DNA of 64,000 bases, taken from VRUE01 sp963753245 (lineage in GTDB: Bacteria; Actinomycetota; Thermoleophilia; Solirubrobacterales; 70-9). Numbering within the stretch: the stretch's first letter is position 1; each line of letters starts with the position of its first letter. The DNA is taken from contig CAVWBK010000005.1 in the NCBI GenBank assembly GCA_963753245.1, positions 62,001 to 126,000 on the forward strand. The letters run 5' to 3'. Both the position numbers and the translations under genes were made by a program. This document shows positions 7,334 through 16,451 of this stretch, one piece after another. The notes beneath the pieces are model-generated. The model ran no database searches and was not told where the DNA came from. It saw only the letters and a list, made by a program, of their open reading frames with translations.

Positions 7334-7525
7334 CTATGCGCTGTGGTCGTCCATACGCATGCCCCGCTGTTTCGCGTCCGCTAGCAGCGCGGTCCGCATC
7401 TGCCGGACATCACCTGGCAGGAGGGTGCGGGACTCGTCCCCCTCCCCATTTCGGATGACCTCGACGCCGCTGTCGCCGACGTTGAAGTCGAGCCGCTCGG
7501 CAACTTCACCGCCGGCGCAGGTCAA
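7334..7525 (-). CDS. small hypothetical protein overlapping upstream gene
   Basis: A 63-residue frame begins at TTG 7525 inside the last 20 bp of the DUF1281-like gene (stop at 7506), which suggests translational coupling. The protein is soluble and acidic (ERLDFNVGDSGVEVIRNGEG), with a helical C-terminus (VRQMRTALLADAKQRGM). No family is recognised. The start is uncertain because TTG lacks a clear ribosome binding site. Confidence 0.5.
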   Translation of the reverse strand: MTCAGGEVAERLDFNVGDSGVEVIRNGEGDESRTLLPGDVRQMRTALLADAKQRGMRMDDHSA

Positions 7526-7907
7526 CCGACCGGCCCACCCTGAGCTTTGGCTTGGCTGAACGGAGCGTGAACGTCAGCCCAGACCACCGTTCGACAGCGC
7601 GGACTAGCTCATACGCGGGCCACTCGTCCCGGGAGGCGAACTTGTATTCGACACGCCCGTCCGAGATGTCGCCGCCGAGCAGCCGTGCGCCGTTCGGAGC
7701 CTCGTAGTGGGGGTTGTGCACGTTCGCCTTCGCGCTGATCGCGGCGCTCGCCTTCACCGCCGCACGTAGGCGACGGAACAGCGGGTACGCCTGTTCGTTG
7801 TCGGTCGCTGGCAACGGCTTGTCCTGCTCCGTCGCCAGATCGTGGAACGCGGCGACCTCGTCGGCGTCGCCGGTCACTACCAGTCGGTTGCTCACGTCGT
7901 TTGCCAT
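7506..7907 (-). CDS. DUF1281 / Api92-like protein
   Basis: The 133-residue protein begins MANDVSNRLVVTGDADEVAA, the strand-turn-helix opening seen in Api92-like ferredoxin-fold proteins (DUF1281) of phages and plasmids. It ends with a second matching element, EYKFASRDEWPAYELVRAVE followed by WSGLTFTLR. ATG at 7907 is preceded by AGGAG with 8-9 bases spacing. It is the first gene of the minus-strand run 7907-4913, which also holds the ribbon-helix-helix protein and the ATPase. The family function is unknown. Its presence supports a phage- or plasmid-derived origin for this region. Confidence 0.65.
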   Translation of the reverse strand: MANDVSNRLVVTGDADEVAAFHDLATEQDKPLPATDNEQAYPLFRRLRAAVKASAAISAKANVHNPHYEAPNGARLLGGDISDGRVEYKFASRDEWPAYELVRAVERWSGLTFTLRSAKPKLRVGRSVDLRRR

Positions 7908-7984
7908 AGGTGGCTCTCCTCGGGAAAGCGCCCGCGGGATTGCGGGCGCACCTTTGATGATGCCCTCGCTTTCAGGCTGCTTAT

Positions 7985-8464
7985 ATGGACCGCATGGATG
8001 GGGTCGAGCTACGCACGTGGCGTCGGGAATGCGGCTTGAAACAGGAGGACCTAGCCGTGCTTCTAGAGGTGTCTCAATCGGCGATAAGCCAGATGGAGAA
8101 CCGTGTCATCGCCATTTCCACGGAGCCGCAGAAGCTCTGGGACGAGGAGCCGAAGAACGACCTAAGTTTCGATCCTTCGATGGAGCAGGACATTCGCGAT
8201 TTGATGGTGCTCGCCCCCGAGGATCTCAAGGCGTCTCTTGAATGGGCGCGAGGACACCAAGAGCGCGAGGCGAGCGAGCCGGAAACGCCCGAGGAGAGCC
8301 GGAGATGGTACGAAAAGCACTCAGGCAAACTGGCCGCGTCGAGGCCGAAGGTCCCAGTGAGCAGGAACAGCCGATTCCCGCCCGGCAAGAGGAAAGAGCC
8401 GCGACCCGACGGGAAGATGAAAAGGAGCTGGATGCCCGGCAAAGAGCCGAAGGGCGAGGGCTAG
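7985..8464 (+). CDS. XRE-family transcriptional regulator
   Basis: The 159-residue protein has an N-terminal lambda-repressor-like helix-turn-helix at about residues 8-45 (LRTWRRECGLKQEDLAVLLE and VSQSAISQMENRV). The linker is acidic. The C-terminal 60 residues are very basic and rich in Pro, Lys and Arg (KRKEPRPDGKMKRSW) and probably disordered. It is divergent from the DUF1281-like gene with 77 bp between them, the classic arrangement of an element repressor beside the operon it controls. ATG at 7985 or 7997 could be the start. TATAT directly precedes the ATG and no ribosome binding site is clear, so a leaderless transcript is possible. Confidence 0.75.
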   Translation: MDRMDGVELRTWRRECGLKQEDLAVLLEVSQSAISQMENRVIAISTEPQKLWDEEPKNDLSFDPSMEQDIRDLMVLAPEDLKASLEWARGHQEREASEPETPEESRRWYEKHSGKLAASRPKVPVSRNSRFPPGKRKEPRPDGKMKRSWMPGKEPKGEG

Positions 8465-8473
8465 GCGGCCAGG

Positions 8474-8509
8474 AGAGGCCGCGCGGCAGATTCAACCAGA
8501 GGCCGCGCG
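8474..8509. repeat. 12-bp direct repeats at island edge
   Basis: AGAGGCCGCGCG occurs at 8474-8485 and 8498-8509 (24-bp period). CTAGGCGGC occurs at 8461-8469 and 8526-8534. They sit between the last accessory gene and the frameshifted glyoxalase gene. That is where an element boundary or attachment site would be expected, but no matching copy was found at the left side of the window. Confidence 0.3.
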
Positions 8510-8576
8510 CAGCGGAGACGCTTGACTAGGCGGCGGGGCAGGGCGGACGTGGGACTGCACCGGCCCTATTCACCAA

Positions 8577-8942
8577 TTATCTCAATACGGTACCATCGGG
8601 GTCGCGCACGAAGCAGATCCGGTGGCCCTCGGTGCGCCCGCCGGGGCGGTAGGGCGGTTTCTCGGGTTCGATCCCCTCGCTCGCTAGTCCCTTCAGCGTC
8701 GCGTCGAGGTCCTCGACCGCGATCGCGATGTGGTTATACCCGTCGCCGAGCTCATAGGAGTCAACGCCATGGTTGTAGGTGAGCTCGAGGCGTGGGTCCT
8801 CACCGGGCAGGGCTAAGAAGACATTGATCGCCTCGTCACCAATCGGCATCCGTGCGACCTCCGCGAAGCCGAGTTTCTCGTAGAAGGCGACCGAACGGTC
8901 TATGTCCCCGATTCGGTAGCAGGTATGCAGGTAGCTGGCCAT
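8577..8942 (-). CDS. glyoxalase I family protein, frameshifted C-terminus
   Basis: The reading frame encodes a 121-residue vicinal-oxygen-chelate protein of the lactoylglutathione lyase type. It has MASYLHTCYRIGDIDRSVAF at the start, LELTYNHG, GYNHIAIAVEDLD (second metal-ligand region) and RICFVRDPDG near the end. The annotated frame ends abruptly as DGTVLR. With one extra A in the GGTACC at 8589-8594 it would read DGYRIEIIGE and stop at 8566-8568, which is the normal family ending. The gene therefore carries a one-base deletion or a sequencing error. ATG at 8942 replaces an upstream TTG. Family members detoxify methylglyoxal; activity of this copy is doubtful if the lesion is real. Confidence 0.8.
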   Translation of the reverse strand: MASYLHTCYRIGDIDRSVAFYEKLGFAEVARMPIGDEAINVFLALPGEDPRLELTYNHGVDSYELGDGYNHIAIAVEDLDATLKGLASEGIEPEKPPYRPGGRTEGHRICFVRDPDGTVLR

Positions 8943-9053
8943 TCGCAAAGCTCAGCCTAGCGCCAGACCCGCGGCTCTTGACCGCTGCCCACTGGACGAA
9001 TATCTTGCGCTCCTTGATTATTGAAATCGGGCGCTGATGCAGGTTGGGGTTGA

Positions 9054-9515
9054 CGCCGGGCGGGTCCAGGATCGGACCCCCCGCGGCGCCTGCGCCCGCT
9101 GCCGGCCTGGACCGAGCGAGTCTCAACCAACCCCGACCGCACCTGGACGATCACGATCGGCAGTGGTTTCACCCCCGTCTGGGAGATCAACGGCCTCACC
9201 TTCAATCCCGCCCACTCCGATGCCTTCCCGCTGATCGACACGACCGAGACCTGGGAGATCGTCAACCGGACCGGGGTCACCCACATGATCCACATTCATC
9301 ACACCGACTGGTACCTGCTTGCCCAAGATAATCGACCGCCACCGCCCTGGGAAGACTGCCTCAAGGAGACCTTCTTCCTGCACCCCGGCGAACGGATCAA
9401 GGTCGCCGGGCACTTCTCCGATTACACCGGCAAGTTCGTCATCCACTGTCACATGCTCGATCACGAGGATCACGGCCTGATGGCGCAGTTTGAGGTTCGC
9501 GGCAGGGGTCGCTGA
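9054..9515 (+). pseudogene. multicopper oxidase, 3' fragment
   Basis: The frame is open only from 9054 (a stop lies at 9051-9053) and has no usable start before 9285. It encodes about 150 residues of the C-terminal cupredoxin domain of a multicopper oxidase. FTPVWEINGLTFNPAH and MIHIHHTDW carry the His ligands, and VIHCHMLDHEDHGLM holds the HCH...H...M cluster of the type 1 and trinuclear copper sites. The two upstream cupredoxin domains (about 300 residues) are missing. The fragment abuts the accessory island, so truncation by insertion or deletion is likely. Its TGA overlaps the ATG of the next gene (TGATG), which suggests former translational coupling. Confidence 0.8.
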
Positions 9516-10264
9516 TGGAGGGCGATGCGGCGCGGGCGGAGCTCATTCGTCGCTACCGCTCGGCGCGGCGCGACCGCGAGCTCGCGGTGCTGGAGGGGTT
9601 CCATGCGCTCAAGCACGCGATCCGCTTCGGCGCCGATCTGCACGAGGTGCTCGCCACCGACCCCGATCGCCTCGAGCAACTGGCCGCCGGACTCGCGCCT
9701 GATCTCGCCGGCTCGATCCGCCGGCGGGTGATCGAGGTCGACGCGGCGACGATCGCCGCCCTGGTTCCGCAGGCTCCGAGCACCGGCGTCGTCGCGCTCG
9801 CCGCCCGCCCAGCGGTCGACGTGGCCACCGCGCTCGCCGACCCACGCCCGGCCCCATTTGTCTTACTAGAGGACCCGCGGTCGATGGGAAACATGGGGGC
9901 CTGCGTGCGAGTCGCCGCCGCGGCCGATGCCGCCGGGGTGCTGAGCACCGGTGCCAATGACCCCTGGCATCCCGACGCGCTGCGCGGGGCCGCCGGCCTG
10001 CATTACGCGCTGCCGGTAGCGGCGATCGACTCACCGCCAGCAAGTGAGCGGCCCCTGGTGGCGATCGATCCCGGCGGCGAGGAGCTCTCCGCGCAGGCGC
10101 TGCCACCGCGGGCGATTCTCGCCTTCGGCAGCGAGCGCTACGGACTCAGCCCGGAGCTCCTTGAGCGCTCCGACCTGCGCCTTGGGATCCCGATGCGCAC
10201 GGGTGTCTCGAGCCTCAACCTGGCCACCGCGGTCGCCGCGGTGCTGTTTTCACGGACGCTTTGA
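9515..10264 (+). CDS. SPOUT-family RNA 2'-O-methyltransferase (TrmH/SpoU type)
   Basis: The 249-residue protein has an N-terminal substrate-binding region (1-100). A SpoU methyltransferase domain with all three motifs follows: LEDPRSMGNMGACVRVA (motif 1, Asn and Arg present), ILAFGSERYGLSPELL (motif 2) and IPMRTGVSSLNLATAVAAVL (motif 3). These form the knotted S-adenosylmethionine site of 2'-O-methyltransferases acting on 23S rRNA or tRNA. The exact target cannot be told. ATG at 9515 overlaps the stop of the truncated oxidase, so the gene may once have relied on upstream transcription. Confidence 0.9.
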   Translation: MEGDAARAELIRRYRSARRDRELAVLEGFHALKHAIRFGADLHEVLATDPDRLEQLAAGLAPDLAGSIRRRVIEVDAATIAALVPQAPSTGVVALAARPAVDVATALADPRPAPFVLLEDPRSMGNMGACVRVAAAADAAGVLSTGANDPWHPDALRGAAGLHYALPVAAIDSPPASERPLVAIDPGGEELSAQALPPRAILAFGSERYGLSPELLERSDLRLGIPMRTGVSSLNLATAVAAVLFSRTL

Positions 10265-10298
10265 ACCTCGACGTGGGCTGCTCCGTAAACCGGGCCAA

Positions 10299-10679
10299 AT
10301 GGGAACTATCCGACTTAATCCAGGACGGAGGGCGTGGCTGGCCCTAGCTGCCGCGATCCTCGCCATCGCTGCGCTGGCACTGCTCGTGCTAAACCGCAGC
10401 CCGGCCGCGGCCGCCGGTTCGGCGAGCGCCAGTGGCTCGAGCACGGTGACGATCGACCACTTCAAGTACAGCCCGACGCCCCTGCACGTGAGCAAGGGCG
10501 CGACGGTGGTCTTCTCCAACACCTCGAGGATCAAGCACACGGCGACCCGCAATGGCAGCTTCAACACCGGCAAGATCAAGCCCGGGCACTCGGTATCGGT
10601 GCGTTTCACCGCGCCCGGCACCTACGCCTACCACTGCCAGATCCACCCCGAAATGCACGGCAAGATCATCGTCGGCTGA
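10299..10679 (+). CDS. cupredoxin-domain secreted protein
   Basis: The 126-residue protein has a basic start and a membrane/signal segment (residues 10-33, AWLALAAAILAIAALALLVL). A plastocyanin-like domain follows. The copper ligands can be read as His in SRIKHTATRN, then Cys, His and Met in YAYHCQIHPEMHG at the C-terminus. It should be exported or anchored outside the membrane and carry electrons or bind copper. ATG at 10299 begins just before the hydrophobic segment; an upstream in-frame extension would run antiparallel to the methyltransferase reading and is not supported. Its neighbour is the remnant of a multicopper oxidase, so a lost copper or oxidase module is conceivable (inference). 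Confidence 0.85.
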   Translation: MGTIRLNPGRRAWLALAAAILAIAALALLVLNRSPAAAAGSASASGSSTVTIDHFKYSPTPLHVSKGATVVFSNTSRIKHTATRNGSFNTGKIKPGHSVSVRFTAPGTYAYHCQIHPEMHGKIIVG

Positions 10680-10755
10680 ACTTCTCCGGCTGGGGTGTAG
10701 CGTTTGCGCAACGCGATCCGATTGATCGCTTTCGTAACCACCGAAAGGAAGCCCC

Positions 10756-11145
10756 TTGTTCCTCGCCGCTATCAACCTGGGTGAAGCGCTGCTCGTCGCC
10801 TTTGAGGTCTTCTTCTTTGTGATCTGGATCTGGATCCTGATCACGATCCTCTCCGACCTCTTCCGCGACCATGAGATCTCCGGCTGGGCGAAGGCCGCCT
10901 GGGTGCTTTTCCTGGTCTTCATCCCCTTCCTGACCGCGCTGATCTACCTGATCGCTCGTGGCAGCGGTATGCGCGAACGGACGATCAAGGCCCAAAACGA
11001 GGCCAAGCACCATATGGATGCCTATATCCGCGAACAGGCACACAGCTCGCCCGCCGATGAGCTCCACAAACTCAATGACCTGAAGGAAAAGGGCGCGATC
11101 TCCGTCGAGGAGTTCGACCAGGCAAAAGCGAAATTGCTCGCCTAA
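10756..11145 (+). CDS. PLDc_N and SHOCT domain membrane protein
   Basis: The 129-residue protein has two membrane helices at about residues 10-32 (LLVAFEVFFFVIWIWILITI) and 44-66 (AWVLFLVFIPFLTALIYLIA), the arrangement of the PLDc_N family. A helical linker leads to a C-terminal SHOCT domain (ADELHKLNDLKEKGAISVEEF followed by DQAKAKLLA). The start is TTG at 10756, preceded by AAAGGAAG. Such proteins are common in actinobacteria and have no firm function. SHOCT usually serves in oligomerisation. Confidence 0.85.
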   Translation: MFLAAINLGEALLVAFEVFFFVIWIWILITILSDLFRDHEISGWAKAAWVLFLVFIPFLTALIYLIARGSGMRERTIKAQNEAKHHMDAYIREQAHSSPADELHKLNDLKEKGAISVEEFDQAKAKLLA

Positions 11146-11148
11146 ACC

Positions 11149-11165
11149 GCCGCGGCCGCCGCGGC
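11149..11165 (+). terminator. GC-rich hairpin after SHOCT protein gene
   Basis: GCCGCGG (11149-11155) and CCGCGGC (11159-11165) form 7-bp arms around a CCG loop just after the stop at 11145. There is no clear T run, so this is a weak terminator call. Confidence 0.3.
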
Positions 11166-11282
11166 TGTGGGGTTCGTCGCGGCGGCAGATTTCCCTTTTG
11201 CAGCGGCCCCGCTGCAAGCAAAGTTGCAAGTTATTAGCAACTCCTAACAATCTTGCGGCGTTTTCGCTAGCGTGCGACGCCG

Positions 11283-12512
11283 ATGTTGACCTCCTTCCCA
11301 GGGAACTCGAGGCGGCTGGTGCTGCCCGCGGCGCTCCTGCTCGCCGTGCTTTGCGTGCTCGCTGTGCGTGGCGTGGCCAGCGCCCCGGCCAAGGACCTCG
11401 AAGAAAAGTTCCACGATGGCCAGGGCAAGCTCGCCCATCTGCGCAAGAGCGAAGGTGCCCTGAGCGCCTCGATCGCCGTGGAGAACAAAGAAATCAACTC
11501 GATGATCGGCGAAGTCTCCGCGCTGCGCCAGCGCCAGGCCGCGGTTGCCGCCGAACTGCAGGAAAAGCAGAGCGAACTCGAAACCGCGACCGAAGAGCTG
11601 CGCACCGACCAACGCCGCCTGGCGCGAATTCGGCTTCGTCTACATCGAGCGCTGGGCGTTCTGCGCCAGCGCCTTGTCGCGATGTATGAGGCGGGCTCAC
11701 CCGATGTCGTCAACGTCGTCCTTAACTCCTCGAGCTGGTCGGAACTGAACGCTCGCGCTGGCTATCTGAGCCAGATCCACGAATACGACGACTCGGTCGC
11801 CGTCCGGGTCAAGGGTTTGCGTGACCAGGCCCGGGCCGCGGTCAAGCGGATGACCGCCGAGCGGCTGAGGATCAAGAGCGCCCGCGATGCGATCGCCGTC
11901 AAGGAGCGCGAAGTCGCCCAGGCGAAGGCCGCCGCTGAGGCTCGCTTCGGCGAACTCAAGCAAGCACAGGCCTCGCGCCAGGCCCAGCTCGAACAGCTCG
12001 AGTCGCAATCGAGTGCGCTCAGCGACAACCTTGCGGCGATCTCCGAACAGCTCTCGGTCACGGGCACGCCCGCCGTCGCGAGCACGCCAGCGCCGCTGAC
12101 GCCGGGAGAGGCCGCCAGCTTCATCTCCGAAAGCCAGGCCAGCGTGCCCTCGGCGGCGCCGCCGGCGGTGGCGGCCGCGATCGAAGCGGCGAACTCGATC
12201 GCGACAACCCCCTACATTTGGGGTGGCGGCCACGCCTCCTTTGAATCCTCTGGCTATGACTGCTCGGGCTCAGTCAGCTTCGCCCTGCACGGCGGCGGTT
12301 TCCTCGAAAGCCCACTGGATTCGACCGGTCTTGAGACCTGGGGTGAAGCCGGGCCGGGCAGGTGGATCACGGTCTATGCCAACGCCGAACACGCCTGGAT
12401 GATCATCGCCGGGCTTGCTTTCGACACGGTCGGCGGCCCGGGACCGCGCTGGCATTCCTCGCCGGTCGATTCGCCCGAAGGCTTCATCGCTCGTCATCCC
12501 GCCGGCTACTGA
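11283..12512 (+). CDS. NlpC/P60 cell-wall hydrolase with coiled-coil domain
   Basis: The 409-residue secreted protein begins with a signal peptide (residues 1-35, VLPAALLLAVLCVLAVRGVA). A long coiled coil of PcsB/CwlO type (about 40-260, with repeated KEINSMIGEVSALRQRQAAV heptads) and an Ala/Pro linker follow. The C-terminal NlpC/P60-like domain starts near residue 300. Its catalytic Cys is in SSGYDCSGSVSFAL (about 327) and the His in NAEHAWMIIAGLAFDTV (about 369). It should cleave peptidoglycan peptides outside the membrane, with the coiled coil acting as partner-binding regulator, as in RipA- and CwlO-type enzymes. Start ATG 11283. Confidence 0.85.
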   Translation: MLTSFPGNSRRLVLPAALLLAVLCVLAVRGVASAPAKDLEEKFHDGQGKLAHLRKSEGALSASIAVENKEINSMIGEVSALRQRQAAVAAELQEKQSELETATEELRTDQRRLARIRLRLHRALGVLRQRLVAMYEAGSPDVVNVVLNSSSWSELNARAGYLSQIHEYDDSVAVRVKGLRDQARAAVKRMTAERLRIKSARDAIAVKEREVAQAKAAAEARFGELKQAQASRQAQLEQLESQSSALSDNLAAISEQLSVTGTPAVASTPAPLTPGEAASFISESQASVPSAAPPAVAAAIEAANSIATTPYIWGGGHASFESSGYDCSGSVSFALHGGGFLESPLDSTGLETWGEAGPGRWITVYANAEHAWMIIAGLAFDTVGGPGPRWHSSPVDSPEGFIARHPAGY

Positions 12513-12612
12513 GCAAAGGCCCACGCAGAACCGCGGGTCGGGCCTCGGCGAGCGGTGTTAGACCTCGCCCGAATGGGGTAGCTATGCAAAGCGGGTGAGG
12601 ACATAGATCGCT

Positions 12613-12641
12613 CCCGCTCCCTGGGAAGCCTCGAGAGCGGG
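12613..12641 (+). promoter_or_regulatory. stem-loop in leader of acetate operon
   Basis: CCCGCTC (12613-12619) and GAGCGGG (12635-12641) form a perfect 7-bp stem with a 15-base loop, ending 16 bp before the start of the acetate transporter gene. It may affect translation or be the tail of an upstream terminator. No T run follows. Confidence 0.3.
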
Positions 12642-12657
12642 CGAGAGAGGAGCCACC

Positions 12658-13308
12658 ATGGAGTCCGCATCGCTTCCGAGGAAGGACATGGCAAACGGCG
12701 AGCGTGCCCAGCAGGTCGGCGTCGCCCAGGTTGGGCAGGGATGGAGCCCCGCCGATCCCGCCCCGCTGGGCCTCGGAGCCTTCGCCCTGACCACCTTCGT
12801 CTTGAGCATGTTCAATTCTGGACTGGTCAGCAAAGCCGGCGAGCCGGTCGTCCTCGGACTGGCGCTCGGCTATGGGGGGATCGCCCAGATACTGGCCGGC
12901 ATGTGGGAGTTCCGCACCGGGAACACCTTTGGCGCGGTCGCCTTCACATCATTTGGGGCTTTCTGGATCTCCTTCTGGGCGCTTCTGACCTTCTTCGCCG
13001 GCGATATTCCCGCCGCGCATCTCGGCGACGCGGTCGGTCTGTACCTGATCGCCTGGGGTATCTTCACGACCTACATGTTCGTCGCCTCGCTGCGAACGAC
13101 GGCCGCCGTCGCGGTGGTCTTCTTTTTGCTTGCGGTGACCTTCTTTTTGCTCGGCATCGGCAACTCCCGGGGATCAGAAGGCCTGATTGAAGCCGGTGGC
13201 TGGTTCGGCCTGGCGACCGCGGCAGCCGCCTGGTATGCATCGTTTGCTGCGGTCACCAACTCGACCTTCGGACGGACGGTCCTGCCGGTCCGCCCCTTGG
13301 GTCGCTGA
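12658..13308 (+). CDS. satP: GPR1/FUN34/YaaH (SatP) family acetate transporter
   Basis: The 216-residue protein has six membrane helices after a 35-residue polar start. The family signature appears as ADPAPLGLGAFALTTFVLSM, followed by FNSGL, and GIAQILAGMWEFRTGNTFGA is the second conserved stretch. The family takes up acetate or succinate with protons. ATG at 12658 follows AGGAG. The gene is 15 bp upstream of acetyl-CoA synthetase on the same strand, so the pair forms an acetate uptake and activation operon. This context strongly supports acetate as substrate. Confidence 0.9.
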   Translation: MESASLPRKDMANGERAQQVGVAQVGQGWSPADPAPLGLGAFALTTFVLSMFNSGLVSKAGEPVVLGLALGYGGIAQILAGMWEFRTGNTFGAVAFTSFGAFWISFWALLTFFAGDIPAAHLGDAVGLYLIAWGIFTTYMFVASLRTTAAVAVVFFLLAVTFFLLGIGNSRGSEGLIEAGGWFGLATAAAAWYASFAAVTNSTFGRTVLPVRPLGR

Positions 13309-13323
13309 GCAGGAGGAGGGCAG

Positions 13324-15315
<1,992 letters not shown>

Positions 15316-15342
15316 CCCGACGCGCAGGCGAGGCGGGCGGCT

Positions 15343-16155
15343 CTAGCTCGAGCGCTGGTCGATCATTCGCTCAACGGCGACCTCGAGCGCCTGCAGCTGC
15401 TCACGGACGCTGTGCAATTCCCGCAGGGCGAGTGCCTCGACCGAGAGCTGCTCCTGTTCGAGCTCCTCCTCGACCTGGGTGAGCTCGGGGCCGAGGAAGC
15501 GCTGCGCGAAGGCGCCGGTGAGCAGCGCGACGAAGCCGATGCCGACGATCAGGATCACGGTCGAGACGATCTGCCCGCCGGTCGTCGTTGGATAGATGTT
15601 CGAGCCGAGGGTCGTCATCGTCGTCACCGCCCAGTAGATCCCGTCCCAGGTGTCGAGATGCTGGTGGCCTTTCTCAAAGGCGTCGAAGAGGGCACCGCCG
15701 CCGATCACCGTCAAGACCGAGAGCAGGAGCGCGTAGCGCAGGCCCTGCAGGGAGAAGACCGCGCGCGAGAGCTGGGCGAGGCGCAGCAGGCGCAGCAGGC
15801 GCAGCAGGCGCAGGGCTCGCAGGCTCTGCAGGCCTGCCGGCAAGATCGGCGGGGTGAGTATGACGATCACTGGGCTCAGCGGGTTGTGGCGAAGCCAGGT
15901 GCGCCGATCGGGGACGACCGCCAGCATGACGACGAGCTCGATCGCGAAGGCAAACCAGGTCGCCCAGTTCAGAACCCGCGCGGTGGCCTCGAGCCAGCCG
16001 CCCGGGTGGGACTCGGTGATCGCGACCATCGGCAGGGTCAGGGCCGCGGCGATCAGCATCGGCGTGTTGAGGATTTCGGCGACCCTGGTGCTGCGGGCGT
16101 CCATCCCGGGCTCATAGCGCGTGGGCTGTTGGCCATCCTTGACTTTGGTGCCCAT
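15343..16155 (-). CDS. voltage-gated-type cation channel with aberrant filter
   Basis: The 270-residue protein has the six-helix layout of a voltage-gated channel. S1 is near residues 30-50 and S4 carries five arginines at three-residue steps (SLRALRLLRLLRLLRLAQL, about 110-128). A pore region and S6 (IVSTVILIVGIGFVALLTG) follow, then a C-terminal coiled coil (TQVEEELEQEQLSVEALALR). In ordinary potassium channels the pore motif is TTVGYGD; here it reads VTTMTTLGSNIYP, so Tyr-Gly-Asp is replaced and shortened. The basic S4 and pore position are clear, but ion selectivity is not predictable. It faces acs convergently. Confidence 0.8.
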   Translation of the reverse strand: MGTKVKDGQQPTRYEPGMDARSTRVAEILNTPMLIAAALTLPMVAITESHPGGWLEATARVLNWATWFAFAIELVVMLAVVPDRRTWLRHNPLSPVIVILTPPILPAGLQSLRALRLLRLLRLLRLAQLSRAVFSLQGLRYALLLSVLTVIGGGALFDAFEKGHQHLDTWDGIYWAVTTMTTLGSNIYPTTTGGQIVSTVILIVGIGFVALLTGAFAQRFLGPELTQVEEELEQEQLSVEALALRELHSVREQLQALEVAVERMIDQRSS

Positions 16156-16451
16156 CGGCGTTTGTTTCGACGCGCCCGCCGCGGTGCCTACCTACGATTG
16201 CCAGCCGGCGGGGCCGCGTCGCGACTCGCAGCCTCTGGTATCGGTCGTGCTGCAGGGCCAGATTCCCACGCGCGGCGCGGCCCCAGCGATGCCCGCCGCG
16301 CCGAGGGCCCAGCCACGCTGCTCGGCGGTTTCAGGGGGGGCTCTCACCCTTTCGCCGGGTCCACTCACCGGGTCGATCGCCACTAGCTACCAGGCACCGC
16401 GCCGGCGAGGATCCTCGTCACGACGGCGGGGTCAACTGATCAGCGCGGGTC
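16156..16451. other. noncoding stretch, no feature recognised
   Basis: The 296 bp upstream of the channel gene and downstream of the ABC-2 permease gene hold only short frames without family features or convincing codon use. I see no tRNA, repeat or clear terminator. It should contain the promoter of the channel gene. Confidence 0.5.

Noticed and set aside
6038..7384. Long 448-codon plus-strand frame
   Set aside because: It is antisense to the ATPase, the ribbon-helix-helix and the hypothetical genes, which show clear motifs; high GC produces such long antisense frames.
15760..15840. Tandem GCGCAGCAG repeats
   Set aside because: They encode the arginine-leucine repeats of the S4 helix in the channel and need no other explanation.
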